A stretch of DNA of 64,000 bases. It comes from JAIVHA01 sp965367295. Lineage in GTDB: Bacteria; Pseudomonadota; Gammaproteobacteria; DSM-19610. The notes under the pieces are model-generated. The model searched no databases, had not been told where the DNA came from, and was given only the letters and a program-made list of their open reading frames with translations. Location of the stretch: contig CBDUHN010000007.1 of assembly GCA_965367295.1 (NCBI GenBank), forward strand, positions 1-64,000, given 5' to 3'. This document shows, in pieces, positions 9,463 to 17,989 of the stretch. Position numbers and translations under genes: made by a program. Position 1 is the first letter of the stretch. Each line of letters opens with the position of its first letter.

Positions 9463-9481
9463 CCCCACCCAAAGGGTGGGG
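9463..9481. terminator. hairpin between converging genes
   Basis: Perfect 8-bp GC-rich stem (9463-9470 with 9474-9481) and a 3-base loop. It lies 84 bases past one stop and 31 bases past the other. There is only a short, broken T-run (9485-9489), so its strength as a terminator is uncertain. Confidence 0.5.
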
Positions 9482-9511
9482 AGTCTTATATACGGTTAGG
9501 TTGAAAAACCC

Positions 9512-10621
9512 TCATTGGCTGGTCACGGCAGCAGTTTCAGGTTCTTTGGTGACAATTTCCTTATCATAGATGCTCTGTGTTTCAAACGGCCAGGCACGGA
9601 TGCCGCCTTCCAATGAGACTACATCGAATTTATGCTGCTTCATTATAAGGGTGGCGACTGCGCTCCTGGCGCCACCATGGCAATAGGCGATGTATTTCTT
9701 GCTTTTATCTAATTCGTGTAAGCGATTCCTCAATTCGTACAATGGAATCAACGTTGCGCCAGGTATGTGATGCTCATCGTATTCTTCGGAATAACGAACG
9801 TCGACCAGGCTGTAACCGGTCTCCAGCATGGTTTTAGCGATATTTGGGTGTGCCGTCTGGATCAGTGGAGTACTGATCAATTCATCGAATGCCTGTTTAT
9901 CCAGAACAAGAAGGCTACCATCCGATGTCATGCGTACGGTTTCACAACGGGTGCTGCCTGAAATCAATGCCTCGGCCCCGAACGCGTCACCATCTTTCAA
10001 GTCTGCTGTTTTATGGAGTTGGTCATCATAAATGCCGCGTTGGTATACTTCAGCGGTGCCTGACTTGATCATGTAATAGGCGTCTCCCTGTTCGCCCATA
10101 CAAATGACTTCCTGCCCCTTTTTGACGTCCTGGTATGTCATGCGTTTAAAAGCCAGTTCGACCGTTTCCAATGGCAGCCGACGGAAAACAAGAGAATTGC
10201 GAACCTGATCCAAGAGGTTATGCATTTCCACATCATTGTCTTCCATCATGTGGACGACTTCGTCCCATGAGATCAGTTTATCAAGTAAATCACGATCGGC
10301 ATGACAGATGATGCTGTCCTGTTTTGCGACCAGCGTACTGGTGCTGGGCGACGGAGGAAGCAGGACAGGGTGCTTGCGGGTTTTGTCGGGCCCGGCAATG
10401 GATTTGATGGCACCTGAATAAATCACTTCCAAATGACCCTCAACTACGAAGAGATAGTCATAGCCTTTGCCGCCGGTTATCTGGAATATCTCCCCTTTGC
10501 GCATCTCAATGAGGCGAACAATATTCGCTACCTCCGCCAGCCGTTCTGGCGACAGTAATGTGAACGGCTGATAATTTCGTGCCAGGTTTTCCAGTATGCG
10601 ATCCAATTTAATGCTTTTCAT
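9512..10621 (-). CDS. tandem cyclic-nucleotide-binding domains fused to rhodanese
   Basis: 369 residues. Residues about 20-130 are a degenerate cNMP-binding fold; 145-250 are a fuller one with GEQGDAYYMIKSG and the phosphate-binding cassette FGAEALISGSTRCETV (Arg225). Residues about 258-350 are a rhodanese domain with the active loop CHGGARS (Cys314). A cNMP-controlled sulfurtransferase is the simplest reading. The next gene upstream on the same strand is a persulfide-dioxygenase-like hydrolase 43 bases away, so the two very likely form a sulfur-handling operon. Confidence 0.87.
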   Translation of the reverse strand: MKSIKLDRILENLARNYQPFTLLSPERLAEVANIVRLIEMRKGEIFQITGGKGYDYLFVVEGHLEVIYSGAIKSIAGPDKTRKHPVLLPPSPSTSTLVAKQDSIICHADRDLLDKLISWDEVVHMMEDNDVEMHNLLDQVRNSLVFRRLPLETVELAFKRMTYQDVKKGQEVICMGEQGDAYYMIKSGTAEVYQRGIYDDQLHKTADLKDGDAFGAEALISGSTRCETVRMTSDGSLLVLDKQAFDELISTPLIQTAHPNIAKTMLETGYSLVDVRYSEEYDEHHIPGATLIPLYELRNRLHELDKSKKYIAYCHGGARSAVATLIMKQHKFDVVSLEGGIRAWPFETQSIYDKEIVTKEPETAAVTSQ

Positions 10622-10664
10622 AGGCGAGTCTCTCCGCTCAATGCTGTATCCGATCTGTATATGC

Positions 10665-11522
10665 TTATAAGAAATTCAAAGGGATTTTCAGGTAATTGAC
10701 TCCATTGTTTTCCGCTGCGGGCAGAACGCCGGCATTGATGTTCACCTGCAGGCTGGGGAATAACAGACGTGGTGCGGACAGTTCCTTGTCGCGGGCGACA
10801 ATCTTTCGCACGAACTCCTGTTCACTGATGCCTTCCGGAAGATCCACGTTGCTGCGTTTTGACTCACCTATGCTGGTCAAATACCGGAGCTCACGGCCAT
10901 TCGGGTAATCGTGGCCTACATATACTCTGGTTTCGTCCGGTAGGGAGTACAGGCGATGTGTGACCGAGCGATACAGGTCCTGTGCGCTACCTCGCGGAAA
11001 ATCACAGCGTGCGACACCGATATCGGGAATAAACAGTACGTCGCCGGTAAATAATGCATCATTGATTTTGTATGTGTTGCACGCCGGGGTATGCCCTGGT
11101 GTGTGCAGTACTTCAATCTTCAGCGTGCCAGCCTCAAGTATGTCGCCATCCTCAAGCAACCGGTCAAACTGGCGACCATCAGTAGGGAAATCCTTATCCA
11201 GATTGAAGGCATCTTTAAAGAACTCCTGAACTACAGAGATATTGCGTCCGATGGCGATCACGGAATCGAAACGCGCCTTCAGTTCGTGCGCACCAGTCAG
11301 GTGATCGGCGTGGACATGGGTATCCAGTATCCAGTGAACCTTAAGGTCATGCTCCTGAATGAAATGAGCTACCTTGTCGATCGATTCATTAAATGTGCGC
11401 CAGGGGGTTGTGTCCAGATCAAGGACGGGATCGATGACTACCGCATCTGAACTCTGCTCGTCGTAAACGATGTAGGTCAGGGTGGATGTACGTTCTTCGT
11501 CAAAAAATGCCTGGACTTTCAT
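10665..11522 (-). CDS. MBL-fold hydrolase, persulfide dioxygenase-like
   Basis: 285 residues. The metallo-beta-lactamase signature THVHADHLTGA and the later GHTPACNTY and FTGDVLF motifs give the mononuclear iron site of the ETHE1/Blh group. Such enzymes oxidise glutathione persulfide to sulfite. The opening AFFDEERTSTLTYIV is typical of the Blh/rhodanese-linked branch. It is first in the operon with the cNMP-rhodanese fusion, which supports a role in sulfide or sulfane-sulfur detoxification. Confidence 0.85.
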   Translation of the reverse strand: MKVQAFFDEERTSTLTYIVYDEQSSDAVVIDPVLDLDTTPWRTFNESIDKVAHFIQEHDLKVHWILDTHVHADHLTGAHELKARFDSVIAIGRNISVVQEFFKDAFNLDKDFPTDGRQFDRLLEDGDILEAGTLKIEVLHTPGHTPACNTYKINDALFTGDVLFIPDIGVARCDFPRGSAQDLYRSVTHRLYSLPDETRVYVGHDYPNGRELRYLTSIGESKRSNVDLPEGISEQEFVRKIVARDKELSAPRLLFPSLQVNINAGVLPAAENNGVNYLKIPLNFL

Positions 11523-11829
11523 ATGAAATTATCCTCAATTCTGTGGGTGCGCCCATCAGGGCGTATGAACATTGCCGGCTACGGTCCTAATCATGGTCGA
11601 TACACCGCATGATTTTTAACAGGGGACTGTCTTTACCGGGTTATTGTTTCCAGTCACTTCCCGGAAGTCATTCTCGCTGGTTTCAGGTGGATCGGGTGTT
11701 TTGAAGTCATCCTGTGCCCGGCCTGGGTGAAGACTGGGAATCCCGACCTAACACGCGCCTTCATCCGTATCGAGCAATATCCGCGGCACGAATTGTCGAC
11801 TGGCGAGTCGCGCTTCCATCGAGGTTTTA
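11523..11829. other. 307-bp gap
   Basis: No gene was seen. It should contain the promoter of the persulfide-dioxygenase-like gene (reading leftwards), but no confident -35/-10 pair could be picked. Confidence 0.4.
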
Positions 11830-12012
11830 TCAGGATCTATTGAACTCACAACCCCACATCGCTGAACCCGTTATTTGAGCGGCGCTTTTACCATATTCAT
11901 GCGAGGCGGCCACCTGACCCTGGAGATCATCCACCGTCAACCCCGGCCTGATAATGAAGCGGTCTTCGGCAGGGGCCTCAGTTAATGGGAAGTTTTCGAT
12001 TAATCCAGCCAT
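11830..12012 (-). CDS. small hypothetical peptide, 60 residues
   Basis: Reading leftwards from ATG at 12012, with AGGAG 14 bases upstream. The peptide is acidic in its first half (TEAPAEDRF), lacks a membrane segment and ends in a Gly/Ala/Trp/Cys-containing tail (GSAMWGCEF). It is followed by the persulfide-dioxygenase-like gene on the same strand about 300 bases on. No family was recognised. A leader-plus-core peptide is one possibility, but no modification enzyme is nearby. Confidence 0.45.
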   Translation of the reverse strand: MAGLIENFPLTEAPAEDRFIIRPGLTVDDLQGQVAASHEYGKSAAQITGSAMWGCEFNRS

Positions 12013-12689
12013 TTGAATTTTCTCACTCCTGGGGTGCTGATTCCCGGTGGAACATCCTGTGAATCCTCTTGCCGTGAAGCATGGTTCGCCTGACTTTCTT
12101 CTTATAACTCAAGCTATCGGCCGATAAATTATTAGTAAAACAATAAAAACAACTAGATATTATCGATAATGCGAATATAAAATGCAGTCATGGATACGAA
12201 AGTCGGACGCTCCTTTTCCGTTCCCGTTTCTCCCGGTGATTTCAGTAGTGGGAAGGAGTGAGTTCATGTCATGTAATCTATCGCTGACGTCCGGATTGGC
12301 GTGTTCGAAGATGCTCCTATCAGTACTCTGTTCGTACGCTGGCAGATTGGCATCACCCTGACGTTTTCGTGACACCAATTTCAAAGACATGCCGCCTGGC
12401 TCGTATGCGCCGTGGCAGAGCCACGGAAAATGTCGGTATTCACTGGCGTTACTGCCCGTGGTGACCATTTGTCGCTGAGCGGGAATATGATGCAAGCAAT
12501 TGCTGCTGCACCGCCTCGTATGGAGGCCTTAACCTCAACCTAGAGTACCGCTAAAGGATCTTCCCGCTGAAGGCGATGTGTGAACGGTATGATGTGACCC
12601 GGTGTGGTTTCGCGCCTTGTTGCAGCGTAAACAATACTCCACCCCGATTCTGGATGTGATGCACCTGATGGTTGTTGAGGGCTTGTTCA
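12013..12689. other. 677-bp gap with two perfect palindromes
   Basis: No confident gene. A reverse open frame at 12160-12495 lacks a ribosome site and family likeness. An AT-rich segment at 12110-12180 carries two perfect 12-bp palindromes, 12115-12126 and 12159-12170, about 100-160 bases upstream of the 60-residue reverse gene; they could be operator sites. Confidence 0.4.
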
Positions 12690-13613
12690 GTGATTGATTC
12701 GGATGAATTCTTTAAATTGATTCTTGACACGATTGCGGATCATATCGTCGTTGTCGACAAAGAAGGAAACATACAGTTTGTAAATCACAGCTGGGTCAGC
12801 TTCGCTCAAAACAACAGTTGCTTACTGGATGGCAGTTGGGCCGAGATGAATTACCTTGATGTCTGTAATCGATCTGCGGCTATGGGGGATGTGCAAGCGC
12901 AGGACGCTGCTGAAGGCATAAGTAAAGTCATCAACTCCGAACTGGATTCATTCTATTTCGAGTACCCGTGTCATAGTCCGGAATCCAAACGATGGTTTAT
13001 TATGAGGGTTACCCCCTTTCAATTACGGGATACGCGTTATTTCGTCATATCGCATCAAAATATTACTCAGAGGAAACTTGCTGAAGAAGAGCTTTTAAAC
13101 CAGTCTCGCATGGATGGGCTGACTGATATACCCAATCGCAGATACTTCGATGAATTTCTGAATAGTGAATGGAAGCGTTGTGCGCGTTTGAAAATGCCAA
13201 TATCACTTGTAAGCATTGATGTGGACTATTTCAAATTATTCAATGATACGTACGGGCATCAGGCGGGGGATGAATGTCTGCAATCAATCGGACAGGTTCT
13301 CAAGGATTTTGCCAAGCGGCCAAGCGATCTATGTGCTCGAATCGGTGGCGAGGAATTTTCAATAGTATTGGGCAATACGGACGCAGGGGAATCCATGGAT
13401 GCTGCCGGTAAAATACTAAATGCTATCAGGGGGGAGAGAATTCCCCACAAAAGCTCACCTATTTCCCCGATAGTAACCGCTAGTATAGGCGTTGCAACGA
13501 TGTATCCTGACCATGATAAGAGTGAAAAAGAGCTAATAAAATCTGCGGATTCGAGGCTTTACTCGGCTAAGGAAAATGGTCGGAATCAAGTTGTATCCAA
13601 AAAAGAGGGATGA
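12690..13613 (+). CDS. PAS-GGDEF diguanylate cyclase
   Basis: 307 residues from GTG 12690 (TTG 12672 is an alternative). The N-terminal PAS domain begins DSDEFFKLILDTIADHIVVV and closes with a PAC-like WFIMRVTP segment; a short helix leads to the GGDEF domain (LTDIPNRRYFDEF). The active loop is GGEEF, compatible with c-di-GMP synthesis, and RPSD five residues before it is an inhibitory site for product binding. No membrane helix is present, so it is a soluble sensor-cyclase with unknown ligand. Confidence 0.87.
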   Translation: MIDSDEFFKLILDTIADHIVVVDKEGNIQFVNHSWVSFAQNNSCLLDGSWAEMNYLDVCNRSAAMGDVQAQDAAEGISKVINSELDSFYFEYPCHSPESKRWFIMRVTPFQLRDTRYFVISHQNITQRKLAEEELLNQSRMDGLTDIPNRRYFDEFLNSEWKRCARLKMPISLVSIDVDYFKLFNDTYGHQAGDECLQSIGQVLKDFAKRPSDLCARIGGEEFSIVLGNTDAGESMDAAGKILNAIRGERIPHKSSPISPIVTASIGVATMYPDHDKSEKELIKSADSRLYSAKENGRNQVVSKKEG

Positions 13614-14132
13614 GCACGATGTGCCTGACAAGGCGGTTGTCGATGATCTGCCATGTTATGCGCCTCGGGAAAGGTGGGCATGTTGGATAAGATATTGCAC
13701 GATATCCTGAACATTCGGACAACTATCGATTCCATTGGGGTGTTGGCAATATCTACCACCATGAGTGACGGGTCGGTTGATTCAGAACGCCATGGGTGTC
13801 CGCATGGCTTCATTCCAGCCTGGCGACTATCCCGCCGAGCGACAACAAGCTATCCCCTGTTTTGCATCAAACCGTTACTGCCAGCATTATTATTTTCATC
13901 CCGTTGATCACATCGGCCTTGCCGCTTTTACCAGACCATATTGCCAGGCCGATTGGCTTTGGCGAGACCCAATCCTGTCGGGGATAATGGAAATGATCCT
14001 GGCCGCCTTTTCAGTCGAGCTCGTGATGATAGTTCCAACTGCAGGTCGCTGGCCGAGTGTCGGTGCATGACCGGCAGCTCTGATCCCGTATTAACCCATT
14101 AAATCATTCTCTCTCACTCACAGGAGCAGTCA
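13614..14132. other. 519-bp gap without a confident gene
   Basis: Overlapping open frames in all three forward phases (13653-13907, 13765-14070, 13796-13987) suggest a decayed gene, with a hydrophobic stretch near 13870-13940, but the parent family could not be recognised. Its end probably carries the promoter of the acetyltransferase; CAGGAG lies 8 bases before its start. Confidence 0.4.
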
Positions 14133-14774
14133 ATGTACGGGCCCAACCCGACGAACAAGCACCCCATGACCGGATTCCCTCAGGTCTGTTTCATAAAAAA
14201 TACAGTACAAAATCCAAACATCATCATTGGAGACTATACGTATTATGATGATCCGGAAGATGCTGAAAATTTCGAGCGTAATGTTCTTTACCACTTTCCG
14301 TTTATTGGCGACAAACTTGTTATCGGTAAATTCTGTGCTATCGCGCGTGGCGTCAGGTTTATCATGAATGGAGCCAATCATAAGCTATCCGGGATCTCGA
14401 CGTACCCGTTCCAGATTTTTGGGAATGGTTGGGAAAAGGTGATGCCTGAGCCCGGGGACCTGCCATACAAGGGGGATACGGTCATAGGGAATGACGTATG
14501 GATTGGCTATGATGCGCTCATAATGCCCGGTGTTAAAATCGGAAATGGCGCCATTGTCTCATCGCGTTCAGTGGTGGTTGCTGATATCCCTGCCTATACG
14601 GTGGTCGGTGGTAATCCGGCACGCCCCCTCAAGAGCCGCTTTTCTCCAGAAGTGATCAAAACCCTGGAGGAAATTGCGTGGTGGGACTGGCCGGTTGAAA
14701 AAATATCGCAATACCTGGAAATTATAGTTGCGGGCGATGTTGAGGTGCTGCGCAGGTGTGCTGAAAGCACCTGA
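14133..14774 (+). CDS. Vat/CatB-family xenobiotic acetyltransferase
   Basis: 213 residues. Left-handed beta-helix made of hexapeptide repeats (IGDKLVIGKFCAIARGVRF, then VIGNDVWIGYDALIMPGVKI). The family start MYGPNP, the catalytic-region NGANH and the FQIFGNGW segment identify the Vat/CatB group, which acetylates streptogramin A or chloramphenicol in resistant strains. Chromosomal members often have other or unknown substrates, so resistance should not be assumed. CAGGAG precedes ATG. Confidence 0.87.
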   Translation: MYGPNPTNKHPMTGFPQVCFIKNTVQNPNIIIGDYTYYDDPEDAENFERNVLYHFPFIGDKLVIGKFCAIARGVRFIMNGANHKLSGISTYPFQIFGNGWEKVMPEPGDLPYKGDTVIGNDVWIGYDALIMPGVKIGNGAIVSSRSVVVADIPAYTVVGGNPARPLKSRFSPEVIKTLEEIAWWDWPVEKISQYLEIIVAGDVEVLRRCAEST

Positions 14775-14859
14775 TTCCGTACCCGAGTCGAAACTGCTTC
14801 AGTTAATCTGTGATGCCGCCTTCCTTGAGCAGGCATCGATATATGAATATGGAGTCATA

Positions 14860-15480
14860 ATGACGCTAACCGAAGGGTCTTCCTTGCTGGCAATTATGGT
14901 GATGTTGGCTGCACTCCCGGGCACGAGTGTCGGTCTGGTGGTTGCTCACTCTGTCACGTCTGGATTCAGGAGCGGTCTGGCTGTGGCAATGGGGATTGTC
15001 CTTGGTGACTTGATATTTGTTCTGCTGGCTGTTCTTGGATTATCCGTGCTCGCGGAAACGATGGGGGAGCTGTTTGCGCTTGTCAAATACCTGGGCGGTA
15101 TGTACCTGCTCTGGCTCGGTTTCACTCTGCTGCGTTCCGCCCGGGTTGCACCATCTTCAGTGGGTGGGCAGCGTAGAGGAGGCGGCCTGGTAACGAGTTT
15201 CATCTCGGGGCTTGTAATCACACTCGGTGATATGAAGGCCATTTTCTTCTACGCGAGTCTTTTTCCCGTTTTTGTTGACCTGGCAGAACTGCGTTTTATC
15301 GACCTGTTCTTTATTATCCTGATTACGGTAGTCGGTGTTGGTGGGGTCAAGACGGTCTATGCTTTTACTGCGAGCAGAATTGCGAAAATGCCGCAAGCAA
15401 GAAGGTTTGAACGGGCTGCGAAAACCGCGGCCGGGGGATGCCTGTTAGGCGCAGGCGCTTACCTGTTGGTAAAGGCATAG
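14860..15480 (+). CDS. LysE/RhtB-family exporter
   Basis: 206 residues from ATG 14860, chosen because GGAG stands 6 bases before it; the frame is open further upstream but overlaps the acetyltransferase. Six membrane helices with the family mark PGTSVGLVVAHSVTSGFRSG near the N-terminus and KYLGGMYLLWLGF. The family exports amino acids such as threonine or homoserine. The substrate cannot be read from the sequence. Confidence 0.85.
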   Translation: MTLTEGSSLLAIMVMLAALPGTSVGLVVAHSVTSGFRSGLAVAMGIVLGDLIFVLLAVLGLSVLAETMGELFALVKYLGGMYLLWLGFTLLRSARVAPSSVGGQRRGGGLVTSFISGLVITLGDMKAIFFYASLFPVFVDLAELRFIDLFFIILITVVGVGGVKTVYAFTASRIAKMPQARRFERAAKTAAGGCLLGAGAYLLVKA

Positions 15481-15659
15481 GCTGGAAATGGCAGGGAGTC
15501 TGGAATCAATGTGGATCTCATCGTTCAGCAGGCGCTCGCAGCGTAACAGCCGCTTTGCCGGAATCCGGGGTGACCGCGGGGCAACAGGGTGCGCAAGCCC
15601 GGAAGATATAGCCTGCTCTCGTGCGGTATCCCGTTTCTTTCATGGTTCATGTTAGCGCG

Positions 15660-16178
15660 ATGGGTATGCGTATCCTTGTCTGTCTGTGGCTGTACCTGGG
15701 ACTGTTCGGCTGTGTGCGGGTGCCTGGCGGGTTGGTCGTGGTTGAGAACCTCGACGCGGAGCGTTACCTGGGCACCTGGTACGAAATAGCCCGGCTGGAT
15801 CACAGTTTCGAGCGTGGTATGAGCCAGGTGACGGCACGTTATACTGCCCGTTCCGATGGTGGTATCGACGTGCTCAACCGTGGGTACCTTGCGGATAAGG
15901 GTGAATGGAAAGAGGCCCATGGGCGTGCCTATTTTGTGGGTGACCGTAGCCATGGCCGTCTCAAGGTTTCCTTCTTCGGTCCGTTCTACGGTGGCTACAA
16001 CATCATTGCCCTGGACCACGAGGAGTATCGGTATTCCCTGGTTGCCGGCCCGAGTCGGGGATTCCTGTGGATCCTGGCGCGCGAGCCCCGGTTGGATGCT
16101 GCGACCCTGGATGGATTGCTGAATATCGCCCGCGATGCCGGTTTCGATACCGAGGCCCTGATTTTCGTGGCGCACTGA
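15660..16178 (+). CDS. Blc-type lipocalin lipoprotein
   Basis: 172 residues from ATG 15660 (ATG 15666 is equally good). Signal peptide with lipobox LFGC, then a lipocalin barrel with the family start RYLGTWYEIARLDHSFERG, the middle GRLKVSFFGPFYGGYNI and the closing region LWILAREP. Blc-type proteins are outer-membrane lipoproteins that bind fatty acids or lysophospholipids and respond to envelope stress. Normal length for the family. Confidence 0.9.
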   Translation: MGMRILVCLWLYLGLFGCVRVPGGLVVVENLDAERYLGTWYEIARLDHSFERGMSQVTARYTARSDGGIDVLNRGYLADKGEWKEAHGRAYFVGDRSHGRLKVSFFGPFYGGYNIIALDHEEYRYSLVAGPSRGFLWILAREPRLDAATLDGLLNIARDAGFDTEALIFVAH

Positions 16179-16250
16179 GGGTGGGGTCGTCCGGATGAAT
16201 CCGGATGCCTCCACCCAGCCATGCCCTCCAGGCCTGAACTCATTCGGGTA

Positions 16251-16274
16251 GTGCGGGATTCATGCATTCCGCAC
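16251..16274. repeat. short palindromic repeat, group member
   Basis: 24-base near-palindrome with the GATTCAT/TTCCGCAC layout; a related broken copy lies at 16189-16208. It belongs to the dispersed palindrome family seen between genes elsewhere in the window. It lies just upstream of the HNH gene. Confidence 0.45.
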
Positions 16275-16331
16275 CGTGATGGATCGCGGTACAATTCCCC
16301 TTTCGAATCTCAATGCCCAGCGGGGTTTTGC

Positions 16332-16715
16332 ATGGCAACAAACAGGGATGATTCCGGCACCAACAAGCGTCTTGACCAGATCGTGGCGGAAGCGCATCGC
16401 AATCGTGACCAGCGTGAACAGGATTACCGTGAACGGGCCCTGAAACTGTATCCCTGGGTCTGCGGCCGTTGCAGTCGTGAATTCACCCGCGAGAATCTGC
16501 GCGAACTGACCGTGCATCATCGCGATCACAACCACGACAATAACCCCGCTGACGGTAGCAACTGGGAACTGTTGTGTATCTATTGCCACGACAATGAGCA
16601 CATGCGACATATCGATCAGGTGCGTGGCGCCGGCTATAGTGACAATACAAAACCGGCTACCGCCACCCATAATCCCTTCGCCAGTCTGAAGGATCTACTC
16701 AAGCGTGACGACTAG
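16332..16715 (+). CDS. YajD-family HNH nuclease
   Basis: 127 residues from ATG 16332. The zinc and catalytic signature runs CGRC, then VHHRDHNHDNNPADGSNWEL, then CIYCHDNEH; this is the short HNH protein of the YajD group. Charged N-terminal helix. The cellular role of YajD is not established; nicking or DNA-repair activity is inferred from the fold. Its end overlaps the start of the PqiA-like gene. Confidence 0.88.
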   Translation: MATNRDDSGTNKRLDQIVAEAHRNRDQREQDYRERALKLYPWVCGRCSREFTRENLRELTVHHRDHNHDNNPADGSNWELLCIYCHDNEHMRHIDQVRGAGYSDNTKPATATHNPFASLKDLLKRDD

Positions 16716-17217
16716 CCGCTCAATCCCGGCCGTCTTCCCTAATGAATCCCGTCTGCTGCGCCTGTTACTGCTGCTGGCAGTGGTGGCATTGGGCGTCGGT
16801 CTGTTCGCGCCTGTGGTGACGCTGGAGAAATTCCTGGTTGTCGAGAACACCTTTTCCGTGCTTACCGGGGTGGTGCAGCTGTTGCAGCAGGGAAAATGGC
16901 TGTTGTTCCTTGTTATTGGCGGTTTCAGTGTGTTGCTGCCGCTGCTCAAACTGGGTGTGTTGTTTCTCATGCTAAGCCGCCGTGATATCGAGGCTTCGCG
17001 ACTGCGCCGCTATTTGCACTGGATGCACGAATATGGTCGCTGGTCGATGCTGGATGTGTTCGTGGTGGCGGTGTTGGTGGTGGCCGTAAAGCTGGGGGCC
17101 ATTGCCAGTGTAGAGATGCGCTACGGCTTGTACGCCTTCGTCATAGCGGTGTTACTGACCATGCTCATCACGGCGCGGGTGGTGCGCTTGAGTGCGTTGC
17201 TGGATCAGGGTACATAG
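16705..17217 (+). CDS. PqiA-like inner-membrane protein
   Basis: 170 residues starting at GTG 16705, inside the end of the HNH gene. Four membrane helices (about 18-38, 64-87, 110-128, 136-156) with the family segment VENTFSVLTGV and RWSMLDVFVVAVLV. It is one PqiA unit, about half the length of E. coli PqiA, and lacks the cytoplasmic zinc ribbon. PqiA works with MCE-type lipid carriers; none is adjacent. Confidence 0.83.
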   Translation: MTTSRSIPAVFPNESRLLRLLLLLAVVALGVGLFAPVVTLEKFLVVENTFSVLTGVVQLLQQGKWLLFLVIGGFSVLLPLLKLGVLFLMLSRRDIEASRLRRYLHWMHEYGRWSMLDVFVVAVLVVAVKLGAIASVEMRYGLYAFVIAVLLTMLITARVVRLSALLDQGT

Positions 17218-17334
17218 CCGGATGTCGTAAACAGACTCGAATTCCCAGTCGTGTATGGCTGCGGTATTCTGTCGGCACGCACTGGGACATATTCCATACC
17301 CAGCAGTTGTACCTCATCATGCCAGGGAAACCGG

Positions 17335-17979
17335 ATGCTCGAAACCGCTATTGTCGCCTTCACCACGCTGTTCGCCACGGTTGGTCCCATTGATGTGGCC
17401 ATGATGTTCGCCGCCCTGACCACGGAGAATTCGCCGGCCAGCCGCCGTTCCATGGCCCTGCGCGGTACCCTGGTGGCTACAGGGGTGTTGCTGTTCTTCG
17501 CCCTGTTCGGACATTCCGTGCTGGGACATCTGGGTATTTCCCTGGCCGCGTTGCGTACGGCAGGCGGGATACTGCTGCTGCTCATTGCCATTGATATGGT
17601 GTTCGCCCGTTCCTCCGGCGGTGTATCAACCACGGATATTGAAAACCAGGAGGCGGAGGAGAAGGAGGATATCTCGGTATTTCCTCTCGCCACGCCGCTG
17701 ATTGCCGGACCGGGCGCGATGAGTGCGGTGGTGCTCCTGATGGCCAACAGCGAGGGGCACCCGCAGATGCAGATGGTGGTGCTGGCAATCCTGCTGGTGA
17801 TGATGCTGATCACATTGGTGATGCTACTGGCGGCCAACCAGATCCAGAGGGTCATCGGCCAGACCGGCTTGCACGTGATCAGCCGGGTGTTCGGGGTGAT
17901 CCTGTCAGCGCTTGCGGTGCAATTCATATTCGATGGCATCGGCCACAGCGGGCTGTGGCAGATGCTGCAGGCGAACTAG
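17335..17979 (+). CDS. MarC-family integral membrane protein
   Basis: 214 residues from ATG 17335. Six helices and the family segments TLFATVGPIDVAMMFAALT and FPLATPLIAGPGAMS. MarC proteins (UPF0056) are inner-membrane proteins of unknown transport role; the old link to multiple antibiotic resistance was not confirmed. It stands alone between the PqiA-like and methyltransferase genes. Confidence 0.88.
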   Translation: MLETAIVAFTTLFATVGPIDVAMMFAALTTENSPASRRSMALRGTLVATGVLLFFALFGHSVLGHLGISLAALRTAGGILLLLIAIDMVFARSSGGVSTTDIENQEAEEKEDISVFPLATPLIAGPGAMSAVVLLMANSEGHPQMQMVVLAILLVMMLITLVMLLAANQIQRVIGQTGLHVISRVFGVILSALAVQFIFDGIGHSGLWQMLQAN

Positions 17980-17989
17980 GCGGTTTGGG

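Noticed and set aside
12160..12495. Reverse open frame of 111 codons
   Set aside because: No ribosome site, no recognised domain and an unusual composition for this window; kept only as part of the gap description.
13765..14070. Forward open frame of 101 codons with a hydrophobic overlap in another frame
   Set aside because: May be a decayed gene, but no family could be recognised, so it was not called.
14728..14859. Longer N-terminus for the LysE-type exporter
   Set aside because: It overlaps the end of the acetyltransferase gene and reads unlike a membrane-protein start; ATG 14860 has a good ribosome site.
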